From contig JABSOI010000001.1 of the NCBI GenBank assembly GCA_013216015.1, positions 1 through 64,000 on the forward strand: 64,000 nt of DNA, in the 5' to 3' direction. The DNA comes from Alteromonadaceae bacterium (GTDB taxonomy: Bacteria; Pseudomonadota; Gammaproteobacteria; Enterobacterales; Alteromonadaceae). Within the stretch, counting starts at the first letter, position 1, and the number at the start of each line of letters is the position of its first letter. Of the stretch, positions 10,896 through 20,602 are shown in pieces. The notes below the pieces were generated by a model that made no database searches, was not told the DNA's origin, and saw only the letters and a list, made by a program, of their open reading frames with translations. A program made the translations under genes and the position numbers.

Positions 10896-11957
10896 TTATC
10901 GTGATTTTTTCACTTCGTCATTTAGCGCTATTAACAAACTTTGTGCATAACCTGCACTTAAAGATTTACAGTTAAGTTTTTCAGCAGCTTTAATCAGTTG
11001 GTTAGCCAATTTAAAATTTCTTTCTTCAATTGCTATTACTGCCAAGGCGCCATGATTTTCTGCGGTATTGTTATCTATTTCTAAAGCTGTTTCGAATGCA
11101 GATTTTGCTTGTTTAATATTGTTACTGACAAACTCACACCAACCCATTAAATGCCATGTACCTGCATGACTATCCATATATTTAGCAGATATATAAAATT
11201 GTTGTTTGGCATCCACAATTTTGTGCCATAACATTAGCAATTCATCATAAAAGGATATTGCTTTACCATTTGTAGGTTGTGTTTTTAAGATCCGGGCAAT
11301 GTGAATTCTGGCTTTTTCAAGCTTTAATTCAAATAAATCAAACGGTGCCTGTGCTAACAATGCATCATACTGCGAATTCCCCTTTTTAAATGCCATTTGA
11401 TCACTAATTTCATCTAAGGATAAATCGTTAGTATGTAGCAAGTTCATGGAAGCTGAGCCCAGTGCTTCGGTATTCTCTTGATATAACGTTAAAAAGGAAA
11501 CAATTGAATCTTTAGCATCCACATTTACATCTAAAAAATATGTTTGCTGATAAAGTACTCTGGCAAGCAATATTCGAATTTCAGGAAGACGGTCAGAAAA
11601 TATTAAAATCGTATTTAAATAAGCTAAACATGCGGTGAAATTATTTTCCAGATAAAAACTTAAGGCAATATAATAATCTATAATCGGAACTGGATTAGGA
11701 TCACCAGCCTTCAACTGCAATAAATTTTCACGCGCTAATTTAGGTTGATTATTATGTAAATAAAAATCTGCACGAGAAAAAATAAGTAGCTCAGCACATT
11801 CATTTTTTGAAATAAAGGAGTAAATTGGCATTAGTGCCAATTCGTAAGCAATTAATTGGCCGGGAAAATTAATCAAATCAGGTAAAATCGATTGATTAGT
11901 ATTGTCTTCTATTTGAGATGGGTTTAATTGATTAAACGGCGTAGTAGAAGTAGGCAT
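10896..11957 (-). CDS. TPR-repeat protein, first gene of the RHS group
   Basis: The protein is 353 aa with helix-turn-helix-rich repeats typical of tetratricopeptide proteins. The clearest are near residues 270-340, in stretches such as HLMGWCEFVSNNIKQAKSAF and AENHGALAVIAIEERNFKLA. There is no signal peptide, so it is probably cytoplasmic. AAGGA lies 9 bases before the ATG. It precedes the secreted propeller-like gene by 183 bases on the same strand and probably heads the group. TPR proteins usually mediate protein contacts; a specific partner cannot be read from the sequence. Confidence 0.75.
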   Translation of the reverse strand: MPTSTTPFNQLNPSQIEDNTNQSILPDLINFPGQLIAYELALMPIYSFISKNECAELLIFSRADFYLHNNQPKLARENLLQLKAGDPNPVPIIDYYIALSFYLENNFTACLAYLNTILIFSDRLPEIRILLARVLYQQTYFLDVNVDAKDSIVSFLTLYQENTEALGSASMNLLHTNDLSLDEISDQMAFKKGNSQYDALLAQAPFDLFELKLEKARIHIARILKTQPTNGKAISFYDELLMLWHKIVDAKQQFYISAKYMDSHAGTWHLMGWCEFVSNNIKQAKSAFETALEIDNNTAENHGALAVIAIEERNFKLANQLIKAAEKLNCKSLSAGYAQSLLIALNDEVKKSR

Positions 11958-12733
11958 AATTCTTCATCCTTGAATATCTGATAATGCTAGTTTTTGTCTT
12001 TACATCCTAAACTTCCTGCTCAAGATGACACCAATTAGATCTTTTCTCGTATTTTCAATTTATACTAAAAAATTCTAGTGGTTGGTGATAGATTGTACAA
12101 AAAAGAACCAAGATGTCAATCCATTCTTTTTCAAAAAAAATGAAAAACCTTTCTTGAGTTTCATTTTTTTTGATTGCTAAAAGGCAATTTCTATTCGTTT
12201 AAGAAGTAATATTACAAGGTAATCCCAGCGAGTAAATTAAAGGTCCAAAGTCTTGTATTACATGGACTAGGGTTTAAGTGGCAAATTTAGTTCGCTGTTT
12301 AAATCCAAATAATTTAAAAATAAAAACATTGCTTGTTTTATCCACTATAATATTTTTAATAATTTAAATGTTATAAGATATATCAATAACAACTATTCTA
12401 GGTTCATTGTTATTTTTCAGCTCCCTAAATGATTTGCTAAAATTCTTTTGGCCCATAAAATTCCAGAAAAAACAACCAAGTACATCAAGCGCAAAAGGAA
12501 GTCGTTAAATTGTTCATCCATTTTCTTAAAAAACTAAAAATATTTTACTTACCTGAAGTGATCAAAAATAGGACTTGCTATTATTTTTTCGATATGCTTA
12601 AAATATAACCAGACACATGGAAGTGATTTAAATTATTTTTATATTAAATGAACTTTCTTTGTGTTTTCTGAAAGTTTGTAATTCTAAAAAATTACAAATA
12701 TATACTTAATTCAAAAGGAAAGGAAACCTTAAC
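11958..12733. other. AT-rich divergent intergenic region
   Basis: These 776 bases separate the leftward TPR/RHS group from the rightward LRR lipoprotein gene and must hold promoters for both. It is very AT-rich with many A and T runs. I see no ORF, RNA gene or convincing operator. The LRR gene has AAAGGAAAGGAAA ahead of its ATG at 12734. Confidence 0.5.
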
Positions 12734-15373
12734 ATGAATATTAGTAAACTATCTTTAAACATTGCTAGCTTATTATTTCTATCTTCTTGCGGTAACTCCG
12801 ATAATAATAATTCCAACGATGTCAATTCAAGTACTCCCAATGTATCACCAGTAATAGCAGAAATTGCAGAGCTTAATGTTTCAGAAAGAGATCCTGTCAC
12901 TATTACTTCCAGTGCTAGTGACTCAGATGGCACTATCTCTAGCTATTTATGGACACAAGCATCAGGTTCAACAATCGAACTAGCTAAAAACGATACATCA
13001 ACATTGTCATTTATTGCGCCAGAATTATCTGCTACAGAAGTTTTTACTTTTGATCTGCTAGTAACGGATAACAACGGAGCCACAGCAACTCAATCTGTTA
13101 CAGTAAACATTAATGCATTTGATGAAATTAATTTTTCAACATTTGATAACCTAGGTCTACAGGATTGCTTAGTTCAGAACAAAGTCGATACTGGTGCAAC
13201 TAACCTGACTTGTAACGATATCAGTATTGATAACCTATCAGGCATAGAAGTACTGCCAAAGTTACAAGAGCTAACAATTAATCATGCAAATTTGAAAGCA
13301 ATAGATAATATTCATAATTTGTCTGAATTAAGTTATTTAGACTTAAGTTTTAATGACATCACCTCAATCACTGCCATTGAAGAGTTAAAAAATCTGAATT
13401 ACTTAGACTTAAGTAATAATAATATTACGAATTTCAATAATTCATTAAATGAACTTGTTGCTTTAAACACCCTGATATTAGATAGCAACTATTATTACAA
13501 TACAATTGACGCAAGTATGTTTGATGACTATGAAAATCTTACCAAATTATCTTTAAGTAATTTTAATATTCACAATGAAAATTCATTTGCGAATCACACT
13601 GGTTTAAAAACTTTAATATTGTCACAAACCAACATAAGCTCTTTAAGTTTCTTGGATGATTTAGTAAATTTAGAGTCATTGGATTTCAGTCAAAGCAACA
13701 TTTCTGACTTTAGCGCATTGCTATTACAACCTCAGTTAATACATTTAAATTTAGAAAATACGCAGTTATCTGATTTAAGTGTATTCAAAAATATGACTCA
13801 GCTTAAAACACTTAATCTGAAGTCTATTAGGGCTGATATAGATTTCACTTCGTTAGAAAAATTAACTGAACTTACGTCTCTCAACATAGCTGAAAATACC
13901 AACATTAAAAACATCTCTTCGTTGGAAAACCTTACAAAATTACAGGAGCTAAACCTTTCCAATATTGATTTAAGTTCTCTTGCATTTTTAACACCAATGT
14001 CAGAATTAGAAACGTTAACATTAAGTTATAACTTAAGAATTTCAGATATTACTGCTTTAAGTACACTCACGTCCCTAAAGTCTTTAGATCTCTCAAAGAT
14101 GGAAGCTTTAGATGATTTATCCCCTTTATCTCATTTAATTAATTTAACAAACCTTGACGTTTCATATATTTATTCATCAGTAATTGATTTATCGCACTTA
14201 AACGGGCTAAATTCGATTGTTGAATTAGATCTATCTGGAAATAAATACGCTAACCTTGATTCACTAGCGAGTTTATCAAATTTAGAAACTCTCGATTTAT
14301 CCAATATTGACGTTGATAACTGGAACGATTTGTCTGAAGTTGTTAATTTAAAATCAGTAACGTTTGGAAGCATAAATGCTGAAGCTTTAGAAGCGATACA
14401 AGATAATATCGAACTTGAATCACTTAATATAAATAACATAAATACCATAGAGACATTAGATTTGTTATCAAAGTTAACGAAATTAAAAAATCTTTTTATC
14501 CAGTATTCATACAGCCTTACTGATATTTCTGCACTTTCTCATTTAACGGTTCTCGAAGAGTTAACAATAAACAGAGGAAAATTTAGTGACATTTCTGCAT
14601 TAACTTCTTCTGAGAATTTGCGAAATGTTAATTTTGACTCCGGAAAAATAGAAGATGCTTCACCATTATTGAATAAACCTTTAATGCAGCATATTTCTTT
14701 AAGAAGTAACCATTATTTATTATGCTCTTCATTAAATGAACTAAGGGAAGCTTATAGTGAAATTAATATTAAAGCAGACTCAAATTGTGTTGAGGTACCA
14801 ATGAGTTCACTGACTATTGAAGATGAAAGTCTAAAATCTTGTCTTTCAGACTATAAGGATGCCAATGATATTACGTACTTGAGGTGTTATAATGTAAACT
14901 CATTAACTGATATAGATAAACTTCCTAATTTACAAAGACTTGATTTATATGATTTTGAGGTGTCAAATTTTAGTAATTTAAGTAAACTGAGTAAACTGAC
15001 AAATTTAACACTATCAGGTGGAACATTATCCTCGATTAGCAATATTCCAAGTTTAATTAATTTACAGTCTTTGACGATAGAATCGAATAAATTAACAAGT
15101 TTAACTCAATTACGCTCATATCCTGAATTAACTTATTTAAATGCATCAAATAATTTATTAACCAATTTGAATGGTGTAGATTCTTTATCAGCTTTAAATA
15201 ACTTAGATGTAAGTGGCAACAAGTTAACAAATATTACCGCTGTGAAAGATCATGCTAGTTTGAAATATCTATATTTACAGAATAATAATAATATTAAATG
15301 TGAAGATATCGAGTACTTAAAAGATAGTGGTTCTCTTTACCATATATACGAACCAAGTAGTTGTGTAAATTAA
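12734..15373 (+). CDS. Internalin-like leucine-rich-repeat lipoprotein
   Basis: The protein is 879 aa. Its lipoprotein signal ends in LFLSSC with the lipidated Cys at about residue 19, followed by an Asn/Ser/Asp linker. Residues about 37-130 form a PKD/cadherin-like domain (SASDSDG, YLWTQASG, LLVTDNNGATA). The rest is a long array of 22-residue internalin-type repeats (LxxLxxLxLSxNxI). Two segments with paired Cys look like LRR caps, near residues 140-180 (LQDCL, LTCND) and 690-720 (LKSCL, LRCYN), so the array may be two LRR blocks. It should be anchored in the outer membrane and bind protein or glycan partners. The partner is unknown. Monocistronic by layout. Confidence 0.85.
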   Translation: MNISKLSLNIASLLFLSSCGNSDNNNSNDVNSSTPNVSPVIAEIAELNVSERDPVTITSSASDSDGTISSYLWTQASGSTIELAKNDTSTLSFIAPELSATEVFTFDLLVTDNNGATATQSVTVNINAFDEINFSTFDNLGLQDCLVQNKVDTGATNLTCNDISIDNLSGIEVLPKLQELTINHANLKAIDNIHNLSELSYLDLSFNDITSITAIEELKNLNYLDLSNNNITNFNNSLNELVALNTLILDSNYYYNTIDASMFDDYENLTKLSLSNFNIHNENSFANHTGLKTLILSQTNISSLSFLDDLVNLESLDFSQSNISDFSALLLQPQLIHLNLENTQLSDLSVFKNMTQLKTLNLKSIRADIDFTSLEKLTELTSLNIAENTNIKNISSLENLTKLQELNLSNIDLSSLAFLTPMSELETLTLSYNLRISDITALSTLTSLKSLDLSKMEALDDLSPLSHLINLTNLDVSYIYSSVIDLSHLNGLNSIVELDLSGNKYANLDSLASLSNLETLDLSNIDVDNWNDLSEVVNLKSVTFGSINAEALEAIQDNIELESLNINNINTIETLDLLSKLTKLKNLFIQYSYSLTDISALSHLTVLEELTINRGKFSDISALTSSENLRNVNFDSGKIEDASPLLNKPLMQHISLRSNHYLLCSSLNELREAYSEINIKADSNCVEVPMSSLTIEDESLKSCLSDYKDANDITYLRCYNVNSLTDIDKLPNLQRLDLYDFEVSNFSNLSKLSKLTNLTLSGGTLSSISNIPSLINLQSLTIESNKLTSLTQLRSYPELTYLNASNNLLTNLNGVDSLSALNNLDVSGNKLTNITAVKDHASLKYLYLQNNNNIKCEDIEYLKDSGSLYHIYEPSSCVN

Positions 15374-15384
15374 GCATAACCTGC

Positions 15385-15419
15385 AAATTAGTCGGCAGCT
15401 GTTAATGGCCGGCTAATTT
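15385..15419 (+). terminator. Hairpin after the LRR lipoprotein gene
   Basis: The arms AAATTAGTCGGC (15385-15396) and GCCGGCTAATTT (15408-15419) pair over 12 bases with one G-T pair. The loop is 11 bases. It starts 12 bases after the stop. No strong T run follows, so termination efficiency is uncertain. Confidence 0.6.
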
Positions 15420-15656
15420 CCTACATGGAAATTTATATTAAGCGGTAAAATGGATATTTCTGCTTGTATCTACCCTGCTGTTACTCAAAGCTGGTTAGAT
15501 ACAAATATAGAAAAAAAGCACCATAAAAAGATTATCGTAAACAAAAAGCACCGTAAAAAAACAATACTCTAAAAATTCCGGACATTTCATCTTGGTTTTA
15601 TTGCACATCATTAAAATAATTTAAAAATTGAACTAATTAAAATTCGTCACCTACAA

Positions 15657-16220
15657 TCACAAATAACTAGTACAATTTTGAGGATCTTTACTTGGCTTTT
15701 GGGGTAATTGCCTGGCAACAGTGCCTATATATAAAAAGCCTACTATTTCTTCACTGTTATCAATATTTAAACCTTCTTTTATTAAAGCGTTATAGCTGAA
15801 TTCTCCGGTGCGCCACATTGCGCCGTACCCTAAAGCATACGCCGCCATTTGCATTGCATGTACGCTACAGCCTGCAGCGATCAACTGTTCTTGTTTGGGT
15901 ACTTTTATATGTTCCTTAAATTTTGTGCTGACAATAATAATTAAAGGCGCTCTAAATGGCATTTTGGCTGCTTTTTCTAATTTTGCTTCTTCAGCATTAT
16001 TTTTTTTTGCTGCTCTCACAAATAGTTGGCTTAATCGTTCGAGTCCGTCTTCTTTAACAATGGTAAAATGCCAAGGCAATAAACCGCCATGATCGGGAAC
16101 TCGCATACCAGCCGATAAAATCAATTGTAAATGTTCTTGTTCAGGGGCTGGTTCAGTTAATATTGGATTAGATTGACGGTTTAACAGGAAATTAATATTG
16201 TTTGGCTCAACTACATTCAT
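15657..16220 (-). CDS. YdjA-type NAD(P)H nitroreductase
   Basis: The protein is 187 aa, close to E. coli YdjA (about 183). These FMN flavoenzymes use NAD(P)H to reduce nitro compounds or quinone-like acceptors in the cytoplasm; the physiological substrate is not settled. Family marks seen include the RQSNPILTEPAP start, AGMRVPDHGGLLPWHF, FRAPLIIIV, AAGCSVHAMQMAAYALGYGA and EIVGFLYIGT. It is divergent from sppA, and ansA follows sppA; ydjA-sppA-ansA adjacency is also found in E. coli, which supports the assignment. Confidence 0.9.
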   Translation of the reverse strand: MNVVEPNNINFLLNRQSNPILTEPAPEQEHLQLILSAGMRVPDHGGLLPWHFTIVKEDGLERLSQLFVRAAKKNNAEEAKLEKAAKMPFRAPLIIIVSTKFKEHIKVPKQEQLIAAGCSVHAMQMAAYALGYGAMWRTGEFSYNALIKEGLNIDNSEEIVGFLYIGTVARQLPQKPSKDPQNCTSYL

Positions 16221-16383
16221 GACTTTAAAGCATATTAGTTAGATTAGATCCGGTAATATAACTTAAAATACTATCAAATATTGAAATAATACTTATTTTT
16301 TTACAATTGGGACTACTTTACTCAAGTAAGATTAAGTAGCATATACACTAATGGATTTAACTTGCATCAATGAAGAAATAATT

Positions 16384-18261
16384 ATGAATGAACAACAAAG
16401 TAGCGTGAAAAGATTTATCGTCAGTATTTTCTCAATATTAAATACCTCCAGAAAAATCATTATTAATTTGATCTTTTTTTCTATTTTACTGATCTTTATT
16501 CTTTCTTTAATAAGTGATGACAATGTAATTAAAGTTTCTGACAATTCAGCCTTGGTTTTAAATTTTCATGGTGATGTTGTTGAGCAAAAACATGAAATAG
16601 ATCCAATGGATGCTTTTTTAACAGAAGCAATAAACCAAAGAAAAGAAAAACCTGAAATATTATTAAGCGACATTATAAAAGTAATTAATAATGCAAAAGA
16701 TGACAATAAAATAAAAATAATTATTTTAAAGTTACAGAATATGAATCGTGCTGGTTTGACAAAGTTAAAAGATATTGGCAAAGCTTTAGAAAATTTTAAG
16801 GCTTCAGGTAAACAAATAATTGCCGTAGGTGAGCAATTTACACAAGACCAATATTACCTTGCAAGTTATGCCGATAAAATTTGGTTAGATCCTAAAGGCT
16901 GGTTGTTGCTCGATGGTTATGGCCGATATCAGCTCTATTATAAATCTGCATTAGAAAAATTATCTATAAGCCAACACATATTTAGAGTTGGTACGTATAA
17001 ATCAGCAGTAGAGCCTTATATCAGAGACAATATGTCACCCGCAGCTAAAGAAGCAAATAAACTCTGGTTAACCGATTTATGGACACAATATAAAACAGAT
17101 GTAGCCAATCAAAGAAAATTTTCTTTAGACAATTTTGATGAAAGTGTTGAAACCTTAGTGACAAAACTAAAGCAAGCTAATGGTAATATTGCTGAATATG
17201 CATTAAATAACCACTGGGTAGATGAATTAAAAACTAAAGAGAACATACACCTTGCCTTAATAGAACTATTAGGTGAAAACAGCACAAATTCAGAAAATAA
17301 GAAAAAAGATAAATTTAACCAAATTACTTTCGAAAAATATTTATCTACTATTACATCAGCCTTCCCTGAAAATAACCCTGCTACAGATAAAGTCGCGATT
17401 ATCGTTGCTAAAGGCACTATTTTAAACGGTAATCAAAAAGCAGGTATGATTGGCGGCGACAGCACAGCAAAATTACTGCGTAGAGCTAGAAAGAACGATA
17501 AGGTAAAAGCAGTTGTATTAAGGGTAGACAGCCCCGGAGGAAGTGCTTATGCGTCGGAAGTAATTCGTCGTGAAGTGGAATTACTCAAAGAGGCAGGTAA
17601 ACCTGTTGTTGCTTCAATGGGTACTTATGCCGCGTCCGGAGGATACTGGATTTCAGCCCCTGCAGACAAAATAATAGCATCGCCTTCAACCATTACCGGT
17701 TCTATTGGTATCTTTGGATTTTTCATGACCTTTGAAAATTCATTAAGTAAACTTGGTATATACACTGATGGTGTTGGTACAACAGACTTGGCTGGCTTTG
17801 GTATCACCAGACCATTATCGGATGGCATGGCGCAAATATTTCAACTTAATATCAACAGAGGCTACCAGGACTTTATTTCACTTGTAGCCACCAGCAGAAA
17901 TATGACTGTTGAGCAAGTTGATGCTATTGCACAGGGTCGAGTCTGGTCTGGTGCTAAAGCAAAAGAACTTGGTCTTGTTGATGAATTAGGTGATTTGTCT
18001 GATGCAATTGCCACCGCTGCCGAACTTGCAGGATTAAGCGAATACGACACATTATTAATAGAAAAAAAGAGAAGTTCAAGAGACAAATTCTTAAGAAGCT
18101 TGTTTGGTCAAGCAGCTAGTTTAATAATTGATCCTTCAGAAGTTAACGCTGGCCCTATCGAAAATATTATCGCTAAACTTCAAAGTGAATTGAAAAATAT
18201 CAATCAACTAAATGATCCGCAGGGAGTTTATTCATTTTGTCTTGCTTGTGAACAAAACTAG
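16384..18261 (+). CDS. sppA: Signal peptide peptidase SppA, 67K type
   Basis: The protein is 625 aa from ATG 16384 (E. coli 618). An upstream ATG at 16351 lacks a ribosome site and adds a non-family extension. A transmembrane segment lies near residues 20-45, so it is an inner-membrane protein with periplasmic protease domains that cleaves left-over signal peptides. The tandem Clp-like domains are present. The catalytic Lys is about K206 in VGTYKSAVEP and the nucleophile Ser is about S418 in AASGGYWIS, equivalent to E. coli K209/S409. The oxyanion motif VDSPGGS is also present. ansA follows 24 bases later. Confidence 0.95.
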   Translation: MNEQQSSVKRFIVSIFSILNTSRKIIINLIFFSILLIFILSLISDDNVIKVSDNSALVLNFHGDVVEQKHEIDPMDAFLTEAINQRKEKPEILLSDIIKVINNAKDDNKIKIIILKLQNMNRAGLTKLKDIGKALENFKASGKQIIAVGEQFTQDQYYLASYADKIWLDPKGWLLLDGYGRYQLYYKSALEKLSISQHIFRVGTYKSAVEPYIRDNMSPAAKEANKLWLTDLWTQYKTDVANQRKFSLDNFDESVETLVTKLKQANGNIAEYALNNHWVDELKTKENIHLALIELLGENSTNSENKKKDKFNQITFEKYLSTITSAFPENNPATDKVAIIVAKGTILNGNQKAGMIGGDSTAKLLRRARKNDKVKAVVLRVDSPGGSAYASEVIRREVELLKEAGKPVVASMGTYAASGGYWISAPADKIIASPSTITGSIGIFGFFMTFENSLSKLGIYTDGVGTTDLAGFGITRPLSDGMAQIFQLNINRGYQDFISLVATSRNMTVEQVDAIAQGRVWSGAKAKELGLVDELGDLSDAIATAAELAGLSEYDTLLIEKKRSSRDKFLRSLFGQAASLIIDPSEVNAGPIENIIAKLQSELKNINQLNDPQGVYSFCLACEQN

Positions 18262-18285
18262 CGAAACAAAACTTCAAAGGCACAT

Positions 18286-19332
18286 ATGAAAAAAAGAATC
18301 TATATAGCATACACTGGCGGTACCATAGGTATGACAGCCAGTGCTGATGGCTTTGTACCTGTAAAAGGACATTTAACTGATGCGATTAAAAACACCCCTG
18401 ATTTTAATCGTGGAGAAATGCCCGAATTCACTATTCATGAATATAATCCGCTAATAGATTCATCCAACATGACTCCGGGTGATTGGCAGCGGATCGCGGA
18501 TGATATTCATAATAATTATGATGATTATGATGGGTTTGTTGTTTTACATGGTACTGATACCATGGCTTTTACAAGCTCAGCTTTATCATTCATGTTCGAA
18601 AACCTTTCAAAGCCTGTCATAGTTACTGGTTCACAAATTCCATTTAGCCAGTTGCGGTCTGACGGACAAATTAATTTATTAAACTCCTTATACATTGCCG
18701 CCAATTATCCGATCAGTGAAGTTGGCCTGTATTTTAATAACAGCCTATTCCGTGGCAATAGAGCAATTAAGGCATATGCCGATGGTTTCAATGCTTTTGA
18801 TTCACCAAACCTGCCCCCGTTACTGGAAGCAGGCATAAATATAAAAGTTAATATCGGCAAAATTTCCACCGTTGACAGCAATTCCGATAACAAATGCCAA
18901 CAAAACAAAAGCTCATTAGTCCTTAGCAAAATAACACCCCAACCTATTGGCGTAGTTCATTTATACCCGGGGATCAGCAGCGAACTAATTAAAAATGTTC
19001 TTCAACAACCCGTTAAAGCTTTGATCCTCAGAAGTTATGGCGTGGGCAATGCACCACAGGATCAAGCATTATTGTCTTGTTTGAAAAAAGCCCGTGAACA
19101 AGAAATTGTGGTCGTTAATTGCAGCCAATGTATTAAAGGTACGGTTAATATGAGCGGTTATGCCACTGGTGTTGCGCTAAGTCAATGTGGTGTCGTTAGT
19201 GGTGGCGATATGACGCTTGAAGCAACACTAACTAAATTGCATTATTTGTTAAGTAAAAATTATGATTACCCGACTATTTGTGAATTAATGAAAAAAGATT
19301 TACGTGGTGAATTAACAGAAGACATTATTTAA
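18286..19332 (+). CDS. ansA: L-asparaginase I, cytoplasmic
   Basis: The protein is 348 aa (E. coli AnsA 338) and hydrolyses L-asparagine to aspartate and ammonia. The first active-site signature AYTGGTIGM puts the nucleophile Thr at residue 13. The second is VLHGTDTMAFT, and the allosteric-site-type C-terminal domain is complete. There is no signal peptide, consistent with the low-affinity cytoplasmic type I enzyme rather than periplasmic AnsB. AAAGG lies just ahead of the ATG. It sits 24 bases after sppA and is probably co-transcribed with it. Confidence 0.95.
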   Translation: MKKRIYIAYTGGTIGMTASADGFVPVKGHLTDAIKNTPDFNRGEMPEFTIHEYNPLIDSSNMTPGDWQRIADDIHNNYDDYDGFVVLHGTDTMAFTSSALSFMFENLSKPVIVTGSQIPFSQLRSDGQINLLNSLYIAANYPISEVGLYFNNSLFRGNRAIKAYADGFNAFDSPNLPPLLEAGINIKVNIGKISTVDSNSDNKCQQNKSSLVLSKITPQPIGVVHLYPGISSELIKNVLQQPVKALILRSYGVGNAPQDQALLSCLKKAREQEIVVVNCSQCIKGTVNMSGYATGVALSQCGVVSGGDMTLEATLTKLHYLLSKNYDYPTICELMKKDLRGELTEDII

Positions 19333-19524
19333 CAGTGGCTGATTTTATTACGATACAGTAGGAATTAAACAGTAAATAAATTTTAGAAACTTAAAGGGAT
19401 TGTAACGCATAACCGACGAAACCATGGTAAAAACAAAAAATAACCATATTTGTATAATTAAATTAATAATTTAAAACACCCTGTCCTATTATTAATAGAG
19501 ATTAAATAAATACCATAAAATAAA

Positions 19525-19547
19525 AACGGCCCAGAGCAAAGGCCGTT
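19525..19547 (-). terminator. Intrinsic terminator of the leftward 149-aa gene
   Basis: The 7-bp stem AACGGCC (19525-19531) / GGCCGTT (19541-19547) is followed on the minus strand by a T-rich run. It lies 16 bases beyond the stop at 19563. Confidence 0.7.
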
Positions 19548-19562
19548 ATAAGCGCTAAAATG

Positions 19563-20012
19563 TCACATAAAACCATCAAATGATTTAATTATCGTACCGC
19601 ACTTGTCAATAATTAAATCTGTTGGTCCAAGACGAACTTCTCCGGGACGACTTTCGAATAATCGTTTTGATAAAACATTATCTATAACTGAAACTGATTT
19701 TTTTGCTCGATAAATTTGTATATTTAAATGATTTACATTAATTTTCAGCATATCCAGCAAACTATGTTTACTTATCCACCCCCATTCTTGTTTTGGAAAT
19801 CCAATCGCTTTGTCTTCTATTATTTTTCGGGCAAGTAACAATAATATGTAGTTATGAACCTTTATACCTAAAGAATAAAATAATTGGTCTTTGTTAATAA
19901 TAATTTCTACATGTTCTTCATTTAAACTTACACAAAAAATAAGATTTACATTTTGATATTCTGCACTGAAAACTCTTGATGCAACTTCGTAATTACTTAT
20001 TAAATGATTCAT
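19563..20012 (-). CDS. Small winged-helix-like protein (stand-alone FHA-associated C-terminal domain?)
   Basis: The protein is 149 aa and soluble, with no signal peptide. The central part (about residues 50-125) has LLLLARKIIEDK, QEWGWISKHSLLDML, NHLNIQIYRAKKSV and a basic GEVRLGP end. This resembles the winged-helix-like module that follows FHA domains in some proteobacterial proteins, but no FHA domain is present here. That resemblance is from memory of the pattern, not a search. It has its own terminator and stands alone between ansA and regB. A DNA-binding or signalling role is possible but unproved. Confidence 0.6.
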   Translation of the reverse strand: MNHLISNYEVASRVFSAEYQNVNLIFCVSLNEEHVEIIINKDQLFYSLGIKVHNYILLLLARKIIEDKAIGFPKQEWGWISKHSLLDMLKINVNHLNIQIYRAKKSVSVIDNVLSKRLFESRPGEVRLGPTDLIIDKCGTIIKSFDGFM

Positions 20013-20526
20013 TTTATATCCATTTAGTAAAAAATCCTTTGGGAAGTATTAAATTTTTCACGGGCATGTTTAGAACATTTTACTTCAGGAAATAAATTTA
20101 CACCCAAATGAAAAAGCGTAACGCTGAATAGTTTATTAACTATATTTATAACAACCTCCTTTATTTTGTTTATTTTGTTTATTTTGTTTATTTTTATTCT
20201 CATTTCCTGCGGTTTTTAAAACAGAGAAAATATTGAGAATTACATAACATTTGTATTAGAAGAAAGTTCATTGATCGCGACAAACTACGTTATGTGAATA
20301 ATGAAAAATCAACAAACAAACGAATAAGTAGATTTTATAAAATGTGATATTTAACTAGATGTTCATCCTTGTTAGCTGTTCTGGTTGATTTATAACCAGC
20401 CCCTAAGAATTTACTATAGTTCAGTTTTAGTTAATCGCAAGGAGTGACAGGAATTAATTTGTAAACAATTCGCCACTCTACGCTGTTCTAATGATCAATT
20501 ACTGATCCTTTATACGTTAAATATTC
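20013..20526. other. AT-rich intergenic region with 9-bp tandem repeat
   Basis: This region lies between two divergent genes. It contains four consecutive 9-base units TTTATTTTG (20160-20195, the last imperfect). No gene is visible. The redox regulator box before regB lies at its right end. Confidence 0.5.
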
Positions 20527-20543
20527 TGCGGCATATTGTCGCA
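20527..20543. promoter_or_regulatory. RegA/RoxR-type operator before regB
   Basis: TGCGGC-ATATT-GTCGCA is a 17-base inverted repeat with one arm mismatch. It matches the GCGRC-N5-GTCGC form reported for RegA/PrrA/RoxR regulators. It sits 24 bases upstream of a possible -10 (TATACT, 20567-20572), suggesting RegA control of its own operon. Binding is an inference. Confidence 0.6.
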
Positions 20544-20602
20544 GCCCCCCTATGATAAAATTCAGGTATACTACCTTTTCAGTTAATTTAAATATTCAAA
20601 TC

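Noticed and set aside
20552..20602. Earlier ATG for regB at 20552
   Set aside because: It lies upstream of a candidate -10 at 20567 and adds a non-family extension, so 20603 is preferred.
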